DNA of 60,047 nucleotides from JAWAFD01 sp964467175 (lineage in GTDB: Archaea; Micrarchaeota; Micrarchaeia; Anstonellales; J096). The notes beneath the pieces were generated by a model that saw only the letters and a list, made by a program, of their open reading frames with translations, had not been told where the DNA came from and searched no databases. Positions 24,412-33,082 of this stretch are shown piece after piece; position 1 is the first letter of the stretch, and each line of letters opens with the position of its first letter. The stretch lies in contig CAYXNY010000045.1 in NCBI GenBank assembly GCA_964467175.1, forward strand, positions 1 to 60,047, read 5' to 3'. A program made the translations under genes and the position numbers.

Positions 24412-25956
24412 TTAATAATGCTTTTTCCCAGCAGCCGCCGCGGTGAATAAAATAGTGAAAATTACTGCTGCGCTACCGCAGTATGCGCCCCCGCCTTCAG
24501 CTTCATTTTCCACCCAAACTGCGTTCTCCCCGGCTTCCTCAAAGGATTCTTCTAAATAATTCGCCAGGTTCGCGACCTCCGCTCCTCCTGAGAATTTTGC
24601 TTGGCTTCCGTAGAGTCTCCCCCACACTGTTGCATATCCGGTTCTGATTTCGCTCTTTTTTCCTACCCGGGCGTCATTTATGGATTTTGCAAAAATCGCC
24701 TCATACTCGCTGGCAAGGTACTTCCCCTCGTCGTAAAGCTCTTTCGCGTTTTCAAGGTGTTCGGCCGCATCATACACGACAATCTCCTTTTCAACCTTGT
24801 TTATCATCTCCTTCGCGCGCTCTTTATATATACTTTCATTCAAAAATTTTCCTTTTCCCTCCTTGTTGAGCTGCTGCGCGATCTCGCACCAACCCTGGGC
24901 GTATTCAAGCTTGTTCATGAGCGCGTACTCCTCTTCTTTTAGCTTCGGCCTTGCTGCCCTTACTGCTTTAACTCCATTCTCAGCCCATTTTTTTCTTACT
25001 TCCGCGCCTACTATCCACTCCCAGTTGTCCTCCTTTTTCCCGCTGAGGACGGTTGCGTTTAAGCATTCCTCAACTTCAAGGGCCTTTTCCTCCAGCGTTT
25101 TCGAGCCGCTGTCCTTCACGGTCCTTATGTCCACTAGCACGGTGAACGCATCGTTCGCGGCGCTGTACTGGTAGCCTTTTCTGAGAAGCTCCTTCTGAAG
25201 CGCGATGCTCTCCTGCACATAATTATAAACTTCCTGCGGAATTTCGGCTCCATCCAGTTCTCTCTCCACCTTCCAAATCATCTCTTCCGCGATCCCATCA
25301 AACCCCGCGACCTTCCATTCATTGTTTTCTTCAGGTATTTTTTCGCTCCTTTTCAGCTTTATTTCTTCGGGCGTTATGTTGTAGAACATGAAGCTGACCG
25401 CCTCCTCCACATCCTTTATGTAAATAATTTTGAAGTTCTCGTCTTCGATTTCGTTCATGAGCATGTACTCGGATATGCTCGGCCTGGGTGCTACGAAATA
25501 CCTTATTCCTATTCTTTTTGAGATGGATGCCTTCTCGTAAACTCCGCCTACGCTTCCTACCGCGCCCTTTTCATCAATGCTTCCGGTTATGATCGCGTCT
25601 CCGCGCGGTGTCATGTTCGTGAGCAAAGAGTATGCATAAACAGTAAAAATCACCCCTCCGGAAGGGCCGTCTACATTCTCCACTTTCCTTTCCGGAAAAG
25701 AGATGATGAATGAGCATTCCTTACCGGCGAGTTTTTTTGCAATGTTTACGGCAGTTATGAAAGAGTTCTGCGTTGTGAACCCGATATACGGAGGGATTTC
25801 GAAAAATGTAGAGTTGCCCTCCTGCACGCTCATCGTTGCCTGTATGAACCCTCCTTCCGCTCCTGCAACCGCCGGCACATAAAAAACCGCGTTCCCTTCG
25901 CACGCGCCCGCGCAAAAAGAAAAAAGCAGCAGGAATAGCAAGAAAATTTTTCTCAT
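24412..25956 (-). CDS. Secreted/membrane-anchored Lon-like (S16) serine protease
   Basis: 514 residues. Signal peptide MRKIFLLFLLLFSFCAGACEG, then an S16 proteolytic domain without any ATPase: ENVDGPSGGVIFTVYAYSLL gives the catalytic Ser99, and GSVGGVYEKASISKRIG gives Lys142, with TGSIDEKGAVGSVGG between. The remainder (about 200-480) is helical with TPR-like segments; a hydrophobic C-terminus (CGSAAVIFTILFTAAAAGKKHY) anchors it. The protease therefore works outside the membrane, in contrast to Lon or LonB. The ATG is only one base from the 3' end of tRNA-Gly on the same strand, so its mRNA 5' end is probably made by tRNA 3' processing or by a promoter inside the tRNA. Confidence 0.85.
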   Translation of the reverse strand: MRKIFLLFLLLFSFCAGACEGNAVFYVPAVAGAEGGFIQATMSVQEGNSTFFEIPPYIGFTTQNSFITAVNIAKKLAGKECSFIISFPERKVENVDGPSGGVIFTVYAYSLLTNMTPRGDAIITGSIDEKGAVGSVGGVYEKASISKRIGIRYFVAPRPSISEYMLMNEIEDENFKIIYIKDVEEAVSFMFYNITPEEIKLKRSEKIPEENNEWKVAGFDGIAEEMIWKVERELDGAEIPQEVYNYVQESIALQKELLRKGYQYSAANDAFTVLVDIRTVKDSGSKTLEEKALEVEECLNATVLSGKKEDNWEWIVGAEVRKKWAENGVKAVRAARPKLKEEEYALMNKLEYAQGWCEIAQQLNKEGKGKFLNESIYKERAKEMINKVEKEIVVYDAAEHLENAKELYDEGKYLASEYEAIFAKSINDARVGKKSEIRTGYATVWGRLYGSQAKFSGGAEVANLANYLEESFEEAGENAVWVENEAEGGGAYCGSAAVIFTILFTAAAAGKKHY

Positions 25957-25957
25957 A

Positions 25958-26128
25958 TGCGGCCGCCGGGATTTTCAAACCTTTTCCGATGAAACGCTTT
26001 TTTGCCTAAGGCAAAAAAGGGTTCTTTGAACCCGGGTCGTTGGCTTTCCTCTTTCTTCGTCAACTTTCTTTGGCAACCCGAAAGAAAGTTGTTGGAAGGC
26101 CAAAGTCCTACCACTAGACTACGGCCGC
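25958..26128 (-). tRNA. tRNA-Gly(UCC) with two introns (37/38 and T loop)
   Basis: Acceptor GCGGCCG/CGGCCGC, D arm GTCT-AGTGGTA-GGAC, anticodon stem TTGGC/GCCAA, anticodon TCC (26094-26096), T stem CCGGG/CCCGG. Intron 1 is about 47 nt (26046-26092) at the standard site after A37, with hairpin CAACTTTCTTT...AAAGAAAGTTG. Intron 2 is about 53 nt (25973-26025) and interrupts the T loop TTCAA|AT (near position 58/59), containing CTTTTTTGCCTTAGGCAAAAAAG. Without both the tRNA is about 71 nt and canonical. The TCC reading follows from the loop CTTCCAA. Confidence 0.88.
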
Positions 26129-26183
26129 TAGAGTTTTGTATTTTCTGGAAAGTGTTTTTAAATGTTCTCAGTATTACATTTGC

Positions 26184-26813
26184 GTGGATGCTCTAATTTT
26201 TATACTCAGTAAAGGAGGAAAGCGCGGTTTCATTCAGCTTAAAAATAAAGAGCTCGCCGCGTTCCTCGGTATAACCCCCCAAGCTGTTCCTTACATAATA
26301 AAAAAACTTGAATCAGAAGGGCTCGTCTTAAGAAAGGACAAAAAAATAAAGCTTACAGAAAAGGGTGTTGAGGAGTGTCGAAAATATTACGCAATATTAA
26401 AATCCGCGTTTGAACACGACAGATTCGTAATACGGGGAGCAGTTGTTCAGGGGCTTGGAGAAGGAAAAAAATTTCTTTCTCTAAAGGAATACAAAAAAGC
26501 AATCTCAAAGGCGGTTGGGTTTGAGCCGTTTGAAGGTACGCTGAACATTCTTCTCCGTCCCCAGGAGGTTTGGAAAAGGGAGGCGCTGTTGAGAAAGGAG
26601 CCGGTTTTTGTTCCGGGCTTCAAAAAAGGAGAGGAAATCTACGGCGGCGTTTACCTCTATCCGTGCAGAATAAACAACAAAAAAGCGTCTATAATCATCC
26701 CGCTCAAAAGCAGGCACCCCTCAAATGTCGTTGAGATAGTAGCAAAAGAAAACCTGAGAAAAACGCTTAAACTTAAAAACAATTCGGAAGTAATTGTTGA
26801 AGTTGAATTTTGA
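26184..26813 (+). CDS. ribK: CTP-dependent riboflavin kinase with N-terminal HTH domain
   Basis: Phosphorylates riboflavin to FMN using CTP, the archaeal route. 209 residues from GTG 26184. N-terminal winged helix (NKELAAFLGITPQAVPYIIKKLESEGLV) likely makes it also a regulator. The kinase (DUF120) domain has GAVVQGLGEGKKFLSL (about 88-103), FEPFEGTLNILLRP with the nucleotide-binding loop, and FVPGFKKGEEIYGGVYLYPCRI. GTG is preferred to the ATG at 26136 because TTTTTAAAT at 26155-26163 is a TATA box 25 bases before it (leaderless) and the longer version adds a non-homologous stretch. Next gene (SAM synthetase) is 9 bases downstream. Confidence 0.9.
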   Translation: MDALIFILSKGGKRGFIQLKNKELAAFLGITPQAVPYIIKKLESEGLVLRKDKKIKLTEKGVEECRKYYAILKSAFEHDRFVIRGAVVQGLGEGKKFLSLKEYKKAISKAVGFEPFEGTLNILLRPQEVWKREALLRKEPVFVPGFKKGEEIYGGVYLYPCRINNKKASIIIPLKSRHPSNVVEIVAKENLRKTLKLKNNSEVIVEVEF

Positions 26814-26822
26814 GGTGATTGC

Positions 26823-28019
26823 TTGGCCAAGAATATTGTAATTTCAAAAGGAGGGTACACACCTGTCCCGGAGCTTGACGTTGAGATTGTTGAGAGGAAG
26901 GGCCTGGGCCATCCGGATACGATAATAGACGGCATAATGGAGGAGATAAGCGTTGAGCTCTCCAAGGCATACCTTAAAGAATTCGGAGCAATACTCCACC
27001 ACAATGTTGACAAAGGGCAGATAGTTGGAGGCGAGGCGAAACCTGAATTTGGCGGGGGGAAGGTCATCCAGCCGGTATTTATCCTGCTGAGCGGAAGGGC
27101 GAGCTATGAAGCAGAAGGAAAGATAATTCCTGTTCAGGAGATCGCGCTAGAAACCACGAAAAAATACATAAAGCAAAATCTCAGGTTCCTCGACCCTGAT
27201 GCAGACATCGAAATCATGTCAAAAATAAGGCCCGGGAGCAGGGATTTGGTTGAATTGTTTTTAAGAAACAAGGGCGTTCCGCTCTCGAACGACACGAGCT
27301 TCGGAGTTGGATATGCTCCCTTTTCCGATGCAGAAAATGTTGTTCTGGCTGTTGAAAAATACCTGAACTCAAAAGAGTACAAAAAAGCCCATCCCGAAGT
27401 CGGGGAGGATATAAAAGTGATGGGGCTGAGGGAGAACAGCAAGATAAAACTTACGGTTGCGGTTGCATTCGTCGATCGCTTCATCCATTCACTAGAAGAG
27501 TACATAACGACAAAGGAGCGCGTGAAAAACGACATTCTAAAGAAGGCAAAAGAAATCACAAAAATGGATGTGGAGGTTTTTTTGAACACCGCTGATGATA
27601 TAAAAAACAAATCCGTCTACATAACCGTCACCGGCCTGAGCGCCGAAGCAGGAGACGACGGTTCTGTCGGGAGGGGAAACCGCGTAAACGGCCTGATAAC
27701 GCCGTTTAGATTGATGACTCTGGAGGCGGCTGCCGGAAAAAACCCAGTCAACCATGTCGGAAAGATTTACTCTGTCCTTGCCTTCAAGATCGCCAAAGAA
27801 ATAAGCGAAGAGTGTCCTGACCTAAGGGATGTGAGCGTCTCCCTGCTCAGCCAGATTGGAAAACCAATAAATGAACCGAAAATGGCTTTTGTTGAGCTTG
27901 TAGGCGATGGCGTTGAGCAGAAGAAGGACAAGGCAAAATACATCGTAGAGCACAACTTTGAAGACATCGAGCAATTGACCAAACTTATGGTGGAGAAAAA
28001 AGTAGGGGTTTTCTATTAA
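26823..28019 (+). CDS. mat: S-adenosylmethionine synthetase, archaeal type
   Basis: Makes SAM from methionine and ATP; supplies Trm5, Taw1, Elp3 and other methyl and radical users in the window. 398 residues, as expected for the archaeal family, which differs strongly from bacterial MetK. Starts at TTG with a good ribosome-binding site (GAGGTGATTGC-TTG). Typical segments: ERKGLGHPDTIIDGIMEEIS (about 24-43), HHNVDKGQIVGGEAKPEFGGG, DDGSVGRGNRVNGLITPFR and EAAAGKNPVNHVGKIY. Probably co-transcribed with ribK. Confidence 0.96.
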   Translation: MAKNIVISKGGYTPVPELDVEIVERKGLGHPDTIIDGIMEEISVELSKAYLKEFGAILHHNVDKGQIVGGEAKPEFGGGKVIQPVFILLSGRASYEAEGKIIPVQEIALETTKKYIKQNLRFLDPDADIEIMSKIRPGSRDLVELFLRNKGVPLSNDTSFGVGYAPFSDAENVVLAVEKYLNSKEYKKAHPEVGEDIKVMGLRENSKIKLTVAVAFVDRFIHSLEEYITTKERVKNDILKKAKEITKMDVEVFLNTADDIKNKSVYITVTGLSAEAGDDGSVGRGNRVNGLITPFRLMTLEAAAGKNPVNHVGKIYSVLAFKIAKEISEECPDLRDVSVSLLSQIGKPINEPKMAFVELVGDGVEQKKDKAKYIVEHNFEDIEQLTKLMVEKKVGVFY

Positions 28020-28090
28020 TTTTTTCTCGTTTTCGGCATCAGCGTTATGTTTAAATTCCTTGCGGTTGGAAATGGAAAAAACGTGGTTGC

Positions 28091-28345
28091 ATGGAAGTGG
28101 CAGTGGAGCTGACTGTTGCGGGCATGAAGCAAAGGCACAAGTTCAAAACGATAAAGGAAACAACCCCGTTCGGGACGTACGAGCTGATAAACATCCCCAT
28201 AACCGTTTCAAAGCTCGAGCTTCTCAGGATTGCGGATGAGAAGAGAATGCCTGTTTTCAACAACGGCGAAAAATACTTTCCTAAAGGAAAAACCGCAAGA
28301 GACATCATAATGGAAAATAAAGCAAAAGGAAAAAAGAAAAAATAA
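28091..28345 (+). CDS. Small basic protein, function unknown
   Basis: 84 residues, Lys-rich C-terminus (MENKAKGKKKK). One compact alpha/beta core is suggested by MEVAVELTVAGMKQRHKFKTIKE and YELINIPITVSKLELLRIADEKRM. No motif recognised. TATA-like TGTTTAAATT lies about 40 bases upstream. Convergent and adjacent (0 bases) to the ThyX-like gene. Moderate confidence that it is translated, based on codon pattern and good fit between two genes. Confidence 0.6.
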   Translation: MEVAVELTVAGMKQRHKFKTIKETTPFGTYELINIPITVSKLELLRIADEKRMPVFNNGEKYFPKGKTARDIIMENKAKGKKKK

Positions 28346-29950
28346 TCATTTTTTCAACCGCTCAATCTTTTTATCAAGCTTTTTCTCAGCCTCTATCCTC
28401 TCGAGCCCATACTCGCCCATGTCCACGAATTTTCCGTATTTGAAAATCGCAGGATGCTTTTCCTTTGCAAGCAGATATATCTTTTGCGCAACATGCCGGT
28501 AATCCGGATGGCCCTGCATCCCGCTTCTCAGTTCAGTTAAATGATAAATCTCCCTGGCATTCATCGTAATATAAAACCTTATTCTGTAGGCAAACGGAAC
28601 AACATACTGCGCTTCCTCCTTGAACTTTTGCGCGATCTTTTCGTATGTTTTTTTCGCTTCTTCCATAGCCCGCTCGAATTTTCCGGCAACCCCCGCCTCT
28701 TTCAGCTCCTTTGGCATATCATACCCCAAGCGCGCTGTGAGAAGCTGCCTCTCCTGCGTAAGAATCCTATGCCTATGGATATCCCTGAACGCCCCAAAAT
28801 TGGTTACTATTTCAAAAGTATAATAAGCGTTTTCAAAAGCCCTTCCGGGTTTGTGCCTTCTGTTTTTTCTCTCCCCCACATACGCATCTAAAATTTTCTC
28901 CTTCCTGCTTTCGCTCATTTTTTTTACATCATTCTTCAATTCATTATATGCAATCTGCGAATATGGAAAAAGAATGGCCGCAACAATTTTTTCCACCGCA
29001 TCTTCATCCCACCACGCAAGCCTGACATCGTCAGCACTTTCGCCATCAATTCTCTCGGGAGCAAACCCCCTAACATTCTCCCGATTTTTTATGTATTCCT
29101 GCATCTCCTTTCCTTTTTCATCGCTAGCTCTTTTTACGAATGAAGGAATGAGCTTTTTCAGCTCCTCTTCCATGTCCCCCGCGATCCTTTGCGCTTCCTT
29201 CAATTTAGATGCGTAAAGATTGACCAGAAGATATTCAAATGCCCTTCCATTTCCGAATAAACCCAGGTTTGTAAGCGTTGCGGCTGGAAGCAGACCCCTC
29301 AGGAGGTCGCATGTTTTCGCCCTTACAGCCGATTCATACGCCCTCTCGCTTTCCTCCCCCTTCGGATATTTCTTCATCACATACGCATTTACTTCAGGAA
29401 TAAGTTCTGAATACGTGTCAAAAAGAAAATCCAGCGTTTCCTCATAAATTCCATCAAGTCCGGATTCCGCTATTTTCGGCTCCCTGCAGTACAAATATTC
29501 TCCGCGTTTATCCCTTTTATCAAAATAAACATACCGGGAGCTTTTTTCAAGCGGAGAGATCCCAATCCTTCTGTCCTCAATCAGCTTGGTTGCTATGTTG
29601 CTTATGCCCTCCACCGCCATATGAACTCCTGCAAGCTCCCCGACGCTGTCATCCCCAAAACCTATAAGCACGCGCTCGTAAAATTTTTCCGCCTTTTCTA
29701 TCGCAATAATACCTTCTTTTCCCGCCGCCCTTTCGCCGACAATATCCGAAAAACCCATCTCCTCTTTTTTTATAAACTCGTCCAGCAGCGTTCTCCTCAA
29801 ACTCTTGTCGCTTCTGCTGTACCTTGCAAAAAGCGCGCCCTTCACAACCTCGGGCAAATTCACCAACCCGAATATATTTTTGTCCATGTTTGTAAAATAA
29901 GGCTCTATAATTTTTTTCTCCTCCTGGCTGAACTCACCTAAATCACTCAT
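28346..29950 (-). CDS. Tandem ThyX-like protein (FAD-dependent thymidylate synthase family)
   Basis: 534 residues, about twice the length of a single ThyX. N-terminal half: EGISNIATKLIEDRRIGISPLEKSSRYVYF (about 114-143), which fits the ThyX S-x-x-E-x-S-x-RY signature with RHR reduced to RRI. C-terminal half: NFGAFRDIHRHRILTQERQLLTARLG (about 404-429), a second RHR motif, then YRIRFYITMNAREIYHLTELRSGMQGHPDYR resembling the substrate-binding RS-x-x-x-x-ELR region. The two halves are probably repeats of the same fold. Whether it makes dTMP is uncertain. It overlaps gatD by 8 bases and is third in an argF-gatD-thyX order. Confidence 0.75.
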   Translation of the reverse strand: MSDLGEFSQEEKKIIEPYFTNMDKNIFGLVNLPEVVKGALFARYSRSDKSLRRTLLDEFIKKEEMGFSDIVGERAAGKEGIIAIEKAEKFYERVLIGFGDDSVGELAGVHMAVEGISNIATKLIEDRRIGISPLEKSSRYVYFDKRDKRGEYLYCREPKIAESGLDGIYEETLDFLFDTYSELIPEVNAYVMKKYPKGEESERAYESAVRAKTCDLLRGLLPAATLTNLGLFGNGRAFEYLLVNLYASKLKEAQRIAGDMEEELKKLIPSFVKRASDEKGKEMQEYIKNRENVRGFAPERIDGESADDVRLAWWDEDAVEKIVAAILFPYSQIAYNELKNDVKKMSESRKEKILDAYVGERKNRRHKPGRAFENAYYTFEIVTNFGAFRDIHRHRILTQERQLLTARLGYDMPKELKEAGVAGKFERAMEEAKKTYEKIAQKFKEEAQYVVPFAYRIRFYITMNAREIYHLTELRSGMQGHPDYRHVAQKIYLLAKEKHPAIFKYGKFVDMGEYGLERIEAEKKLDKKIERLKK

Positions 29951-31223
29951 GTTCTTCCTCTGTATAAATGCTTCTCTCGCCCATCTCCCCGGCCAGGTTC
30001 TCCATCATCTGCTCCCTTGCTTTTTTTGCATTCCTCTCATGCCCCAAAACCCAAGAAAGTTTAACAAATGCGCACTCAGGCGTCCAGTCGGCGAGATGGC
30101 CGATGACCCCGGCTTCCCTCAAAATTCTGCCGGCAGTATAAACATTCATGTTTATTCTCCCGCTTATGCACTGGCTTGCCATCGCGACAACGACATCGGA
30201 TTCAACAAGCTCCTCTATTTTTTCGATTATCGGCTTTGCATGCTTATCCTTAAAAGGATTTGTAGAAACATGCCCCAGCCCGGTACCGGCCAAAACAATC
30301 CCCTTGTAATCTGAAAATGCATCAAACAATTTTGGCTTTATTCCTGGATAAAAATAAACCAAACCCACTTCATCGCTGAACCTGTTGTCAAACCTCAACC
30401 CGCCCGCGCTTCTCTTTTTATACTCAAAAATTTTTTCAAATTTTTTCGTTCTATAATCAACCTTTGCAAGCGGGGGGATGTTTATGCTTTTGAATGCATC
30501 CCTTCTGCTGGTATGCATCTTTCTTACCTTCACCCCCCTGTGAACAAAGCCAAAATCATCGCTGCTCGTTGCGTGCATCACCGCAACAACCTCGCCCAAA
30601 TCCTGCTTTGCGGTAAAAACAGCATTCAACAAGTTCATTTTGTTGTCGCTGCTCGGCCTGTCCGCGCTTCTCTGCGCGCCCGTGAAAACAACCGGCACTG
30701 GAAGGTTTTGAAGGGCAAACGCCATAGCGGAGCAAGAATAACTCATCGTATCTGTTCCGTGCAGAACAACTACGCCCTCCGCTCCATTCTTTATCTCATT
30801 TTTTATCTCTTCAGCCATTACCCCCCAGTGCTCTTGGTTTATATCTTCGCTTAAGACGGAAAAGACATTCCTTAGATTTATCGTTGCTATTTCGTTTAGC
30901 TCAGGAAAAGCGGTTTTAAACTCTTCTGCGCTGATTAAGGGATATACAGCTCCAGTTTTGTACTCTATTTTTGACGTGATCGTTCCCCCGCATCCCAATA
31001 TTCTTACCCCCCCTTCTTTTCCCTCCTCTTTTTTTTCCTTCGGCCTGCCGAGCATTTCCTTTCCGACAATTTCAATTTTTTCCACATTTTTTCTGTCCAG
31101 CCCAACATTATACCCGCTGGAAAGCTTCAAAACAATCTTTTCTTTGTTCGTTTGGGGCATCGCTATTCCCTCAATTGTTTTTCCCTTCCACACAACCCTT
31201 ATCCTGTCTCCGGTTTCCATCAT
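29943..31223 (-). CDS. gatD: Glu-tRNA(Gln) amidotransferase subunit D
   Basis: Asparaginase-like subunit of archaeal GatDE, which turns Glu-tRNA(Gln) into Gln-tRNA(Gln). 426 residues, typical. N-terminal beta domain (GDRIRVVWKGKTIEGIAMPQ) then the amidase: ILGCGGTITSKIEYKTGAVYP with the first catalytic Thr (about 81), VVLHGTDTMSYSCSAMAF with the second Thr-Asp pair, and VVFTGAQRSADRPSSDNKMNL with the Lys. The partner gatE is not in this window. Overlaps argF by 4 bases at its start and the ThyX-like gene by 8 bases at its end, so it is in one operon. Confidence 0.95.
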   Translation of the reverse strand: MMETGDRIRVVWKGKTIEGIAMPQTNKEKIVLKLSSGYNVGLDRKNVEKIEIVGKEMLGRPKEKKEEGKEGGVRILGCGGTITSKIEYKTGAVYPLISAEEFKTAFPELNEIATINLRNVFSVLSEDINQEHWGVMAEEIKNEIKNGAEGVVVLHGTDTMSYSCSAMAFALQNLPVPVVFTGAQRSADRPSSDNKMNLLNAVFTAKQDLGEVVAVMHATSSDDFGFVHRGVKVRKMHTSRRDAFKSINIPPLAKVDYRTKKFEKIFEYKKRSAGGLRFDNRFSDEVGLVYFYPGIKPKLFDAFSDYKGIVLAGTGLGHVSTNPFKDKHAKPIIEKIEELVESDVVVAMASQCISGRINMNVYTAGRILREAGVIGHLADWTPECAFVKLSWVLGHERNAKKAREQMMENLAGEMGERSIYTEEEHE

Positions 31224-32146
31224 TTTCCACCCATGAGCGCAGCCAGTATCGCATTCTGCGCATGCAGCCTGTTCTCCGCCTCATCGAAAACAACGCTCCA
31301 CCTTCCATCTATAACTTCATCCACAACCTCCTGCCCCCTGTGCGCAGGAAGACAATGCATGAATATAGCGTCCTTTTTCGCTTTTTTCATAAGCTCCTGA
31401 TTGACTTGATAGGGCTTTAAGTCCGCAAGCCTTTTCTGCTCATCCTCCTGCCCCATGCTCACCCATGTATCCGTAATCACCACATCCGCGCCCTCCACCA
31501 ACTCAATCTCATGCCCAATAACTATTTTCCCTTTCGCCTGCTTCTTCGCCTTTTCAAAAACCTCCTTTTTCGGCATGTACTCCATCTTATCCGGGCAGAT
31601 TCCATAAACATCCGCCCCGAGCTTTGAAAAACCGATCATGGTAGAGTGGAACATGTTGAACCCACAGTCCCCTAGGAAAACAACCTTCAGCCCCCCCACG
31701 TCTCCTTTATGCTCGAAAACAGTCTGCATATCCGCCATGGTCTGGCACGGGTGGAACATGTCTGTTAGACCGTTTATTACAGGAATGGTTGAGTATTTTG
31801 CAAACTCCTCTATTACCGTATGCTTATACAGCCTTGCCATCACCCCGTCAACATACCTGGAGAAAGTTCTGGCAGTATCCGCTATGCTTTCCCCCCTTCC
31901 CAGTTGAGTTGTCCGCAAATCGACATAGAGCGCATGCCCTCCTAGCTTTGTCATGCCCGCCTCAAAACTAACCCTTGTTCTTGTAGAAGGTTTTTCAAAA
32001 AGAAGCGCCAAACTTTTTCCTTTCAAGCTCTTCTTTACCTTTCCTTTTTTCATCTTTACCGCCAGGTCAATAAGCTCCCTTATCTCGCTTTCGGTATAAT
32101 CCAATAAAGTCAAAAAATGCCTCCCCCTGTATTTTTTTAGGTCCAT
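31220..32146 (-). CDS. argF: Ornithine carbamoyltransferase
   Basis: Forms citrulline from ornithine and carbamoyl phosphate, or runs in reverse to harvest carbamoyl phosphate in arginine fermentation. 308 residues from the Met at 32146, chosen because GGGTGAGCGT-ATG is a good ribosome-binding site. Signature residues: FEKPSTRTRVSFEAG (carbamoyl-phosphate site), FHPCQTMADMQT, GDCGFNMFHS-type loop, DTWVSMGQEDE, and MHCLPAHRGQEV for ornithine. No other arginine gene is in the window, so the direction of use cannot be judged. First gene of the argF-gatD-thyX-like operon. Confidence 0.94.
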   Translation of the reverse strand: MDLKKYRGRHFLTLLDYTESEIRELIDLAVKMKKGKVKKSLKGKSLALLFEKPSTRTRVSFEAGMTKLGGHALYVDLRTTQLGRGESIADTARTFSRYVDGVMARLYKHTVIEEFAKYSTIPVINGLTDMFHPCQTMADMQTVFEHKGDVGGLKVVFLGDCGFNMFHSTMIGFSKLGADVYGICPDKMEYMPKKEVFEKAKKQAKGKIVIGHEIELVEGADVVITDTWVSMGQEDEQKRLADLKPYQVNQELMKKAKKDAIFMHCLPAHRGQEVVDEVIDGRWSVVFDEAENRLHAQNAILAALMGGK

Positions 32147-32207
32147 ACGCTCACCCTGCACCTATTGTTCAATAAATGTTTTTAATGCTTGCGTTGGAAT
32201 CTAAAGC

Positions 32208-32702
32208 ATGGAGAAAATTTTTGAAGAGAGGAAGAGCGTCAGAAGCTTTAAGAATAAGCCGGTTGAGGAGGGAAAGATAAGGGGAATTGTTGAAGCCATA
32301 AACTCAGCTCCATCTGCTGGAAACCTCCAAGCCTACCGGGTTTTCTACACAACAAAAAAAGAAATCATAAGTAAAATTGCAGAAGCATGCTGGCAGGAAT
32401 GGATAGAGGAAGCCCCTGTTGTTTTTGTTTTCTTCGCCGACCCAAAAATTTCAGGAGCAAAATACGGCGAGAGAGGAAGAGCTCTTTATTCTATTCAGGA
32501 TGCAACCATCGCATGCGCATACGCACAGCTTCAAGCATCCTCGCTCGGCCTAGGGGCATGCTGGGTTGGGGCTTTTGATGACACAAAAATAAAGGAGATT
32601 TTCGCCGCGCGCGAGCTTATTCCGGTTGCAGTTCTTCCTGTTGGATATCCGAATGAAAAGCCATCCCCAAGAGAAAAGAAAAACAGGGCAGTTGAATTTT
32701 GA
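32208..32702 (+). CDS. Nitroreductase-family flavoprotein
   Basis: 164 residues, short for the family. FMN-binding signature at the start: FEERKSVRSFKNKPVEEGKIRGIVEAINSAPSAGNLQAYRVFY (4-46), in which R-x-S-x-R-x-F and PSAGNLQ are diagnostic, and ASSLGLGACWVGAFDDTKIKEIF (about 107-129) for the second flavin contact. Ends in LPVGYPNEKPSPREKK. Probably NAD(P)H-dependent reduction of an unknown quinone, nitro or flavin substrate. Divergent from argF with 61 bases between, containing a TTTTTAAT TATA-like box. Confidence 0.9.
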   Translation: MEKIFEERKSVRSFKNKPVEEGKIRGIVEAINSAPSAGNLQAYRVFYTTKKEIISKIAEACWQEWIEEAPVVFVFFADPKISGAKYGERGRALYSIQDATIACAYAQLQASSLGLGACWVGAFDDTKIKEIFAARELIPVAVLPVGYPNEKPSPREKKNRAVEF

Positions 32703-32805
32703 TCAGAGTCAAGTCACCTCATCATTAATCAGAGATCACTTCCATCATCACTTATCCTATTTAACCAGGAGAAACTATTTTAAATGCTTTCTTTCAATTT
32801 TGCGC

Positions 32806-33045
32806 ATGAAAATAGAAAAAACATTTGTGTGCAAAGGATGCGGGAACAAGCTGAACATACACAGCGAAGTGGAGCTTAACGACATTGATTTGACGCTTTT
32901 CGGCAAATGTCCATACTGCGGTGCGACAGTTCAGCTCTCCGTAATAGTTGAAAAGAGCGCTCCGGTAGCGACAAATGTTGACGAGCAGGTAATAAAAGAG
33001 GAGATGGAAATTCCGGCGGGAAGCATAGACAGTCTGTTCAAGTAA
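32806..33045 (+). CDS. Small zinc-ribbon protein
   Basis: 79 residues from ATG 32806. Two CxxC pairs (CKGC at 9-12 and CPYC at 36-39) make a zinc ribbon; the remaining 35 residues are acidic (EEMEIPAGSIDSLFK). TATTTTAAAT at 32776-32785 is about 25 bases before the ATG, so the mRNA is leaderless and longer upstream frames can be discounted. Similar small ribbons serve in transcription, translation or as electron-transfer rubredoxin-like parts; which one is open. Confidence 0.75.
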   Translation: MKIEKTFVCKGCGNKLNIHSEVELNDIDLTLFGKCPYCGATVQLSVIVEKSAPVATNVDEQVIKEEMEIPAGSIDSLFK

Positions 33046-33082
33046 AGAGAAATAAAAAACTCCCCGAAGAAATGCGTTATGC

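Noticed and set aside
29943..31223. Lack of gatE next to gatD as a sign of a lost pathway.
   Set aside because: gatE is often unlinked from gatD; one window cannot show absence.
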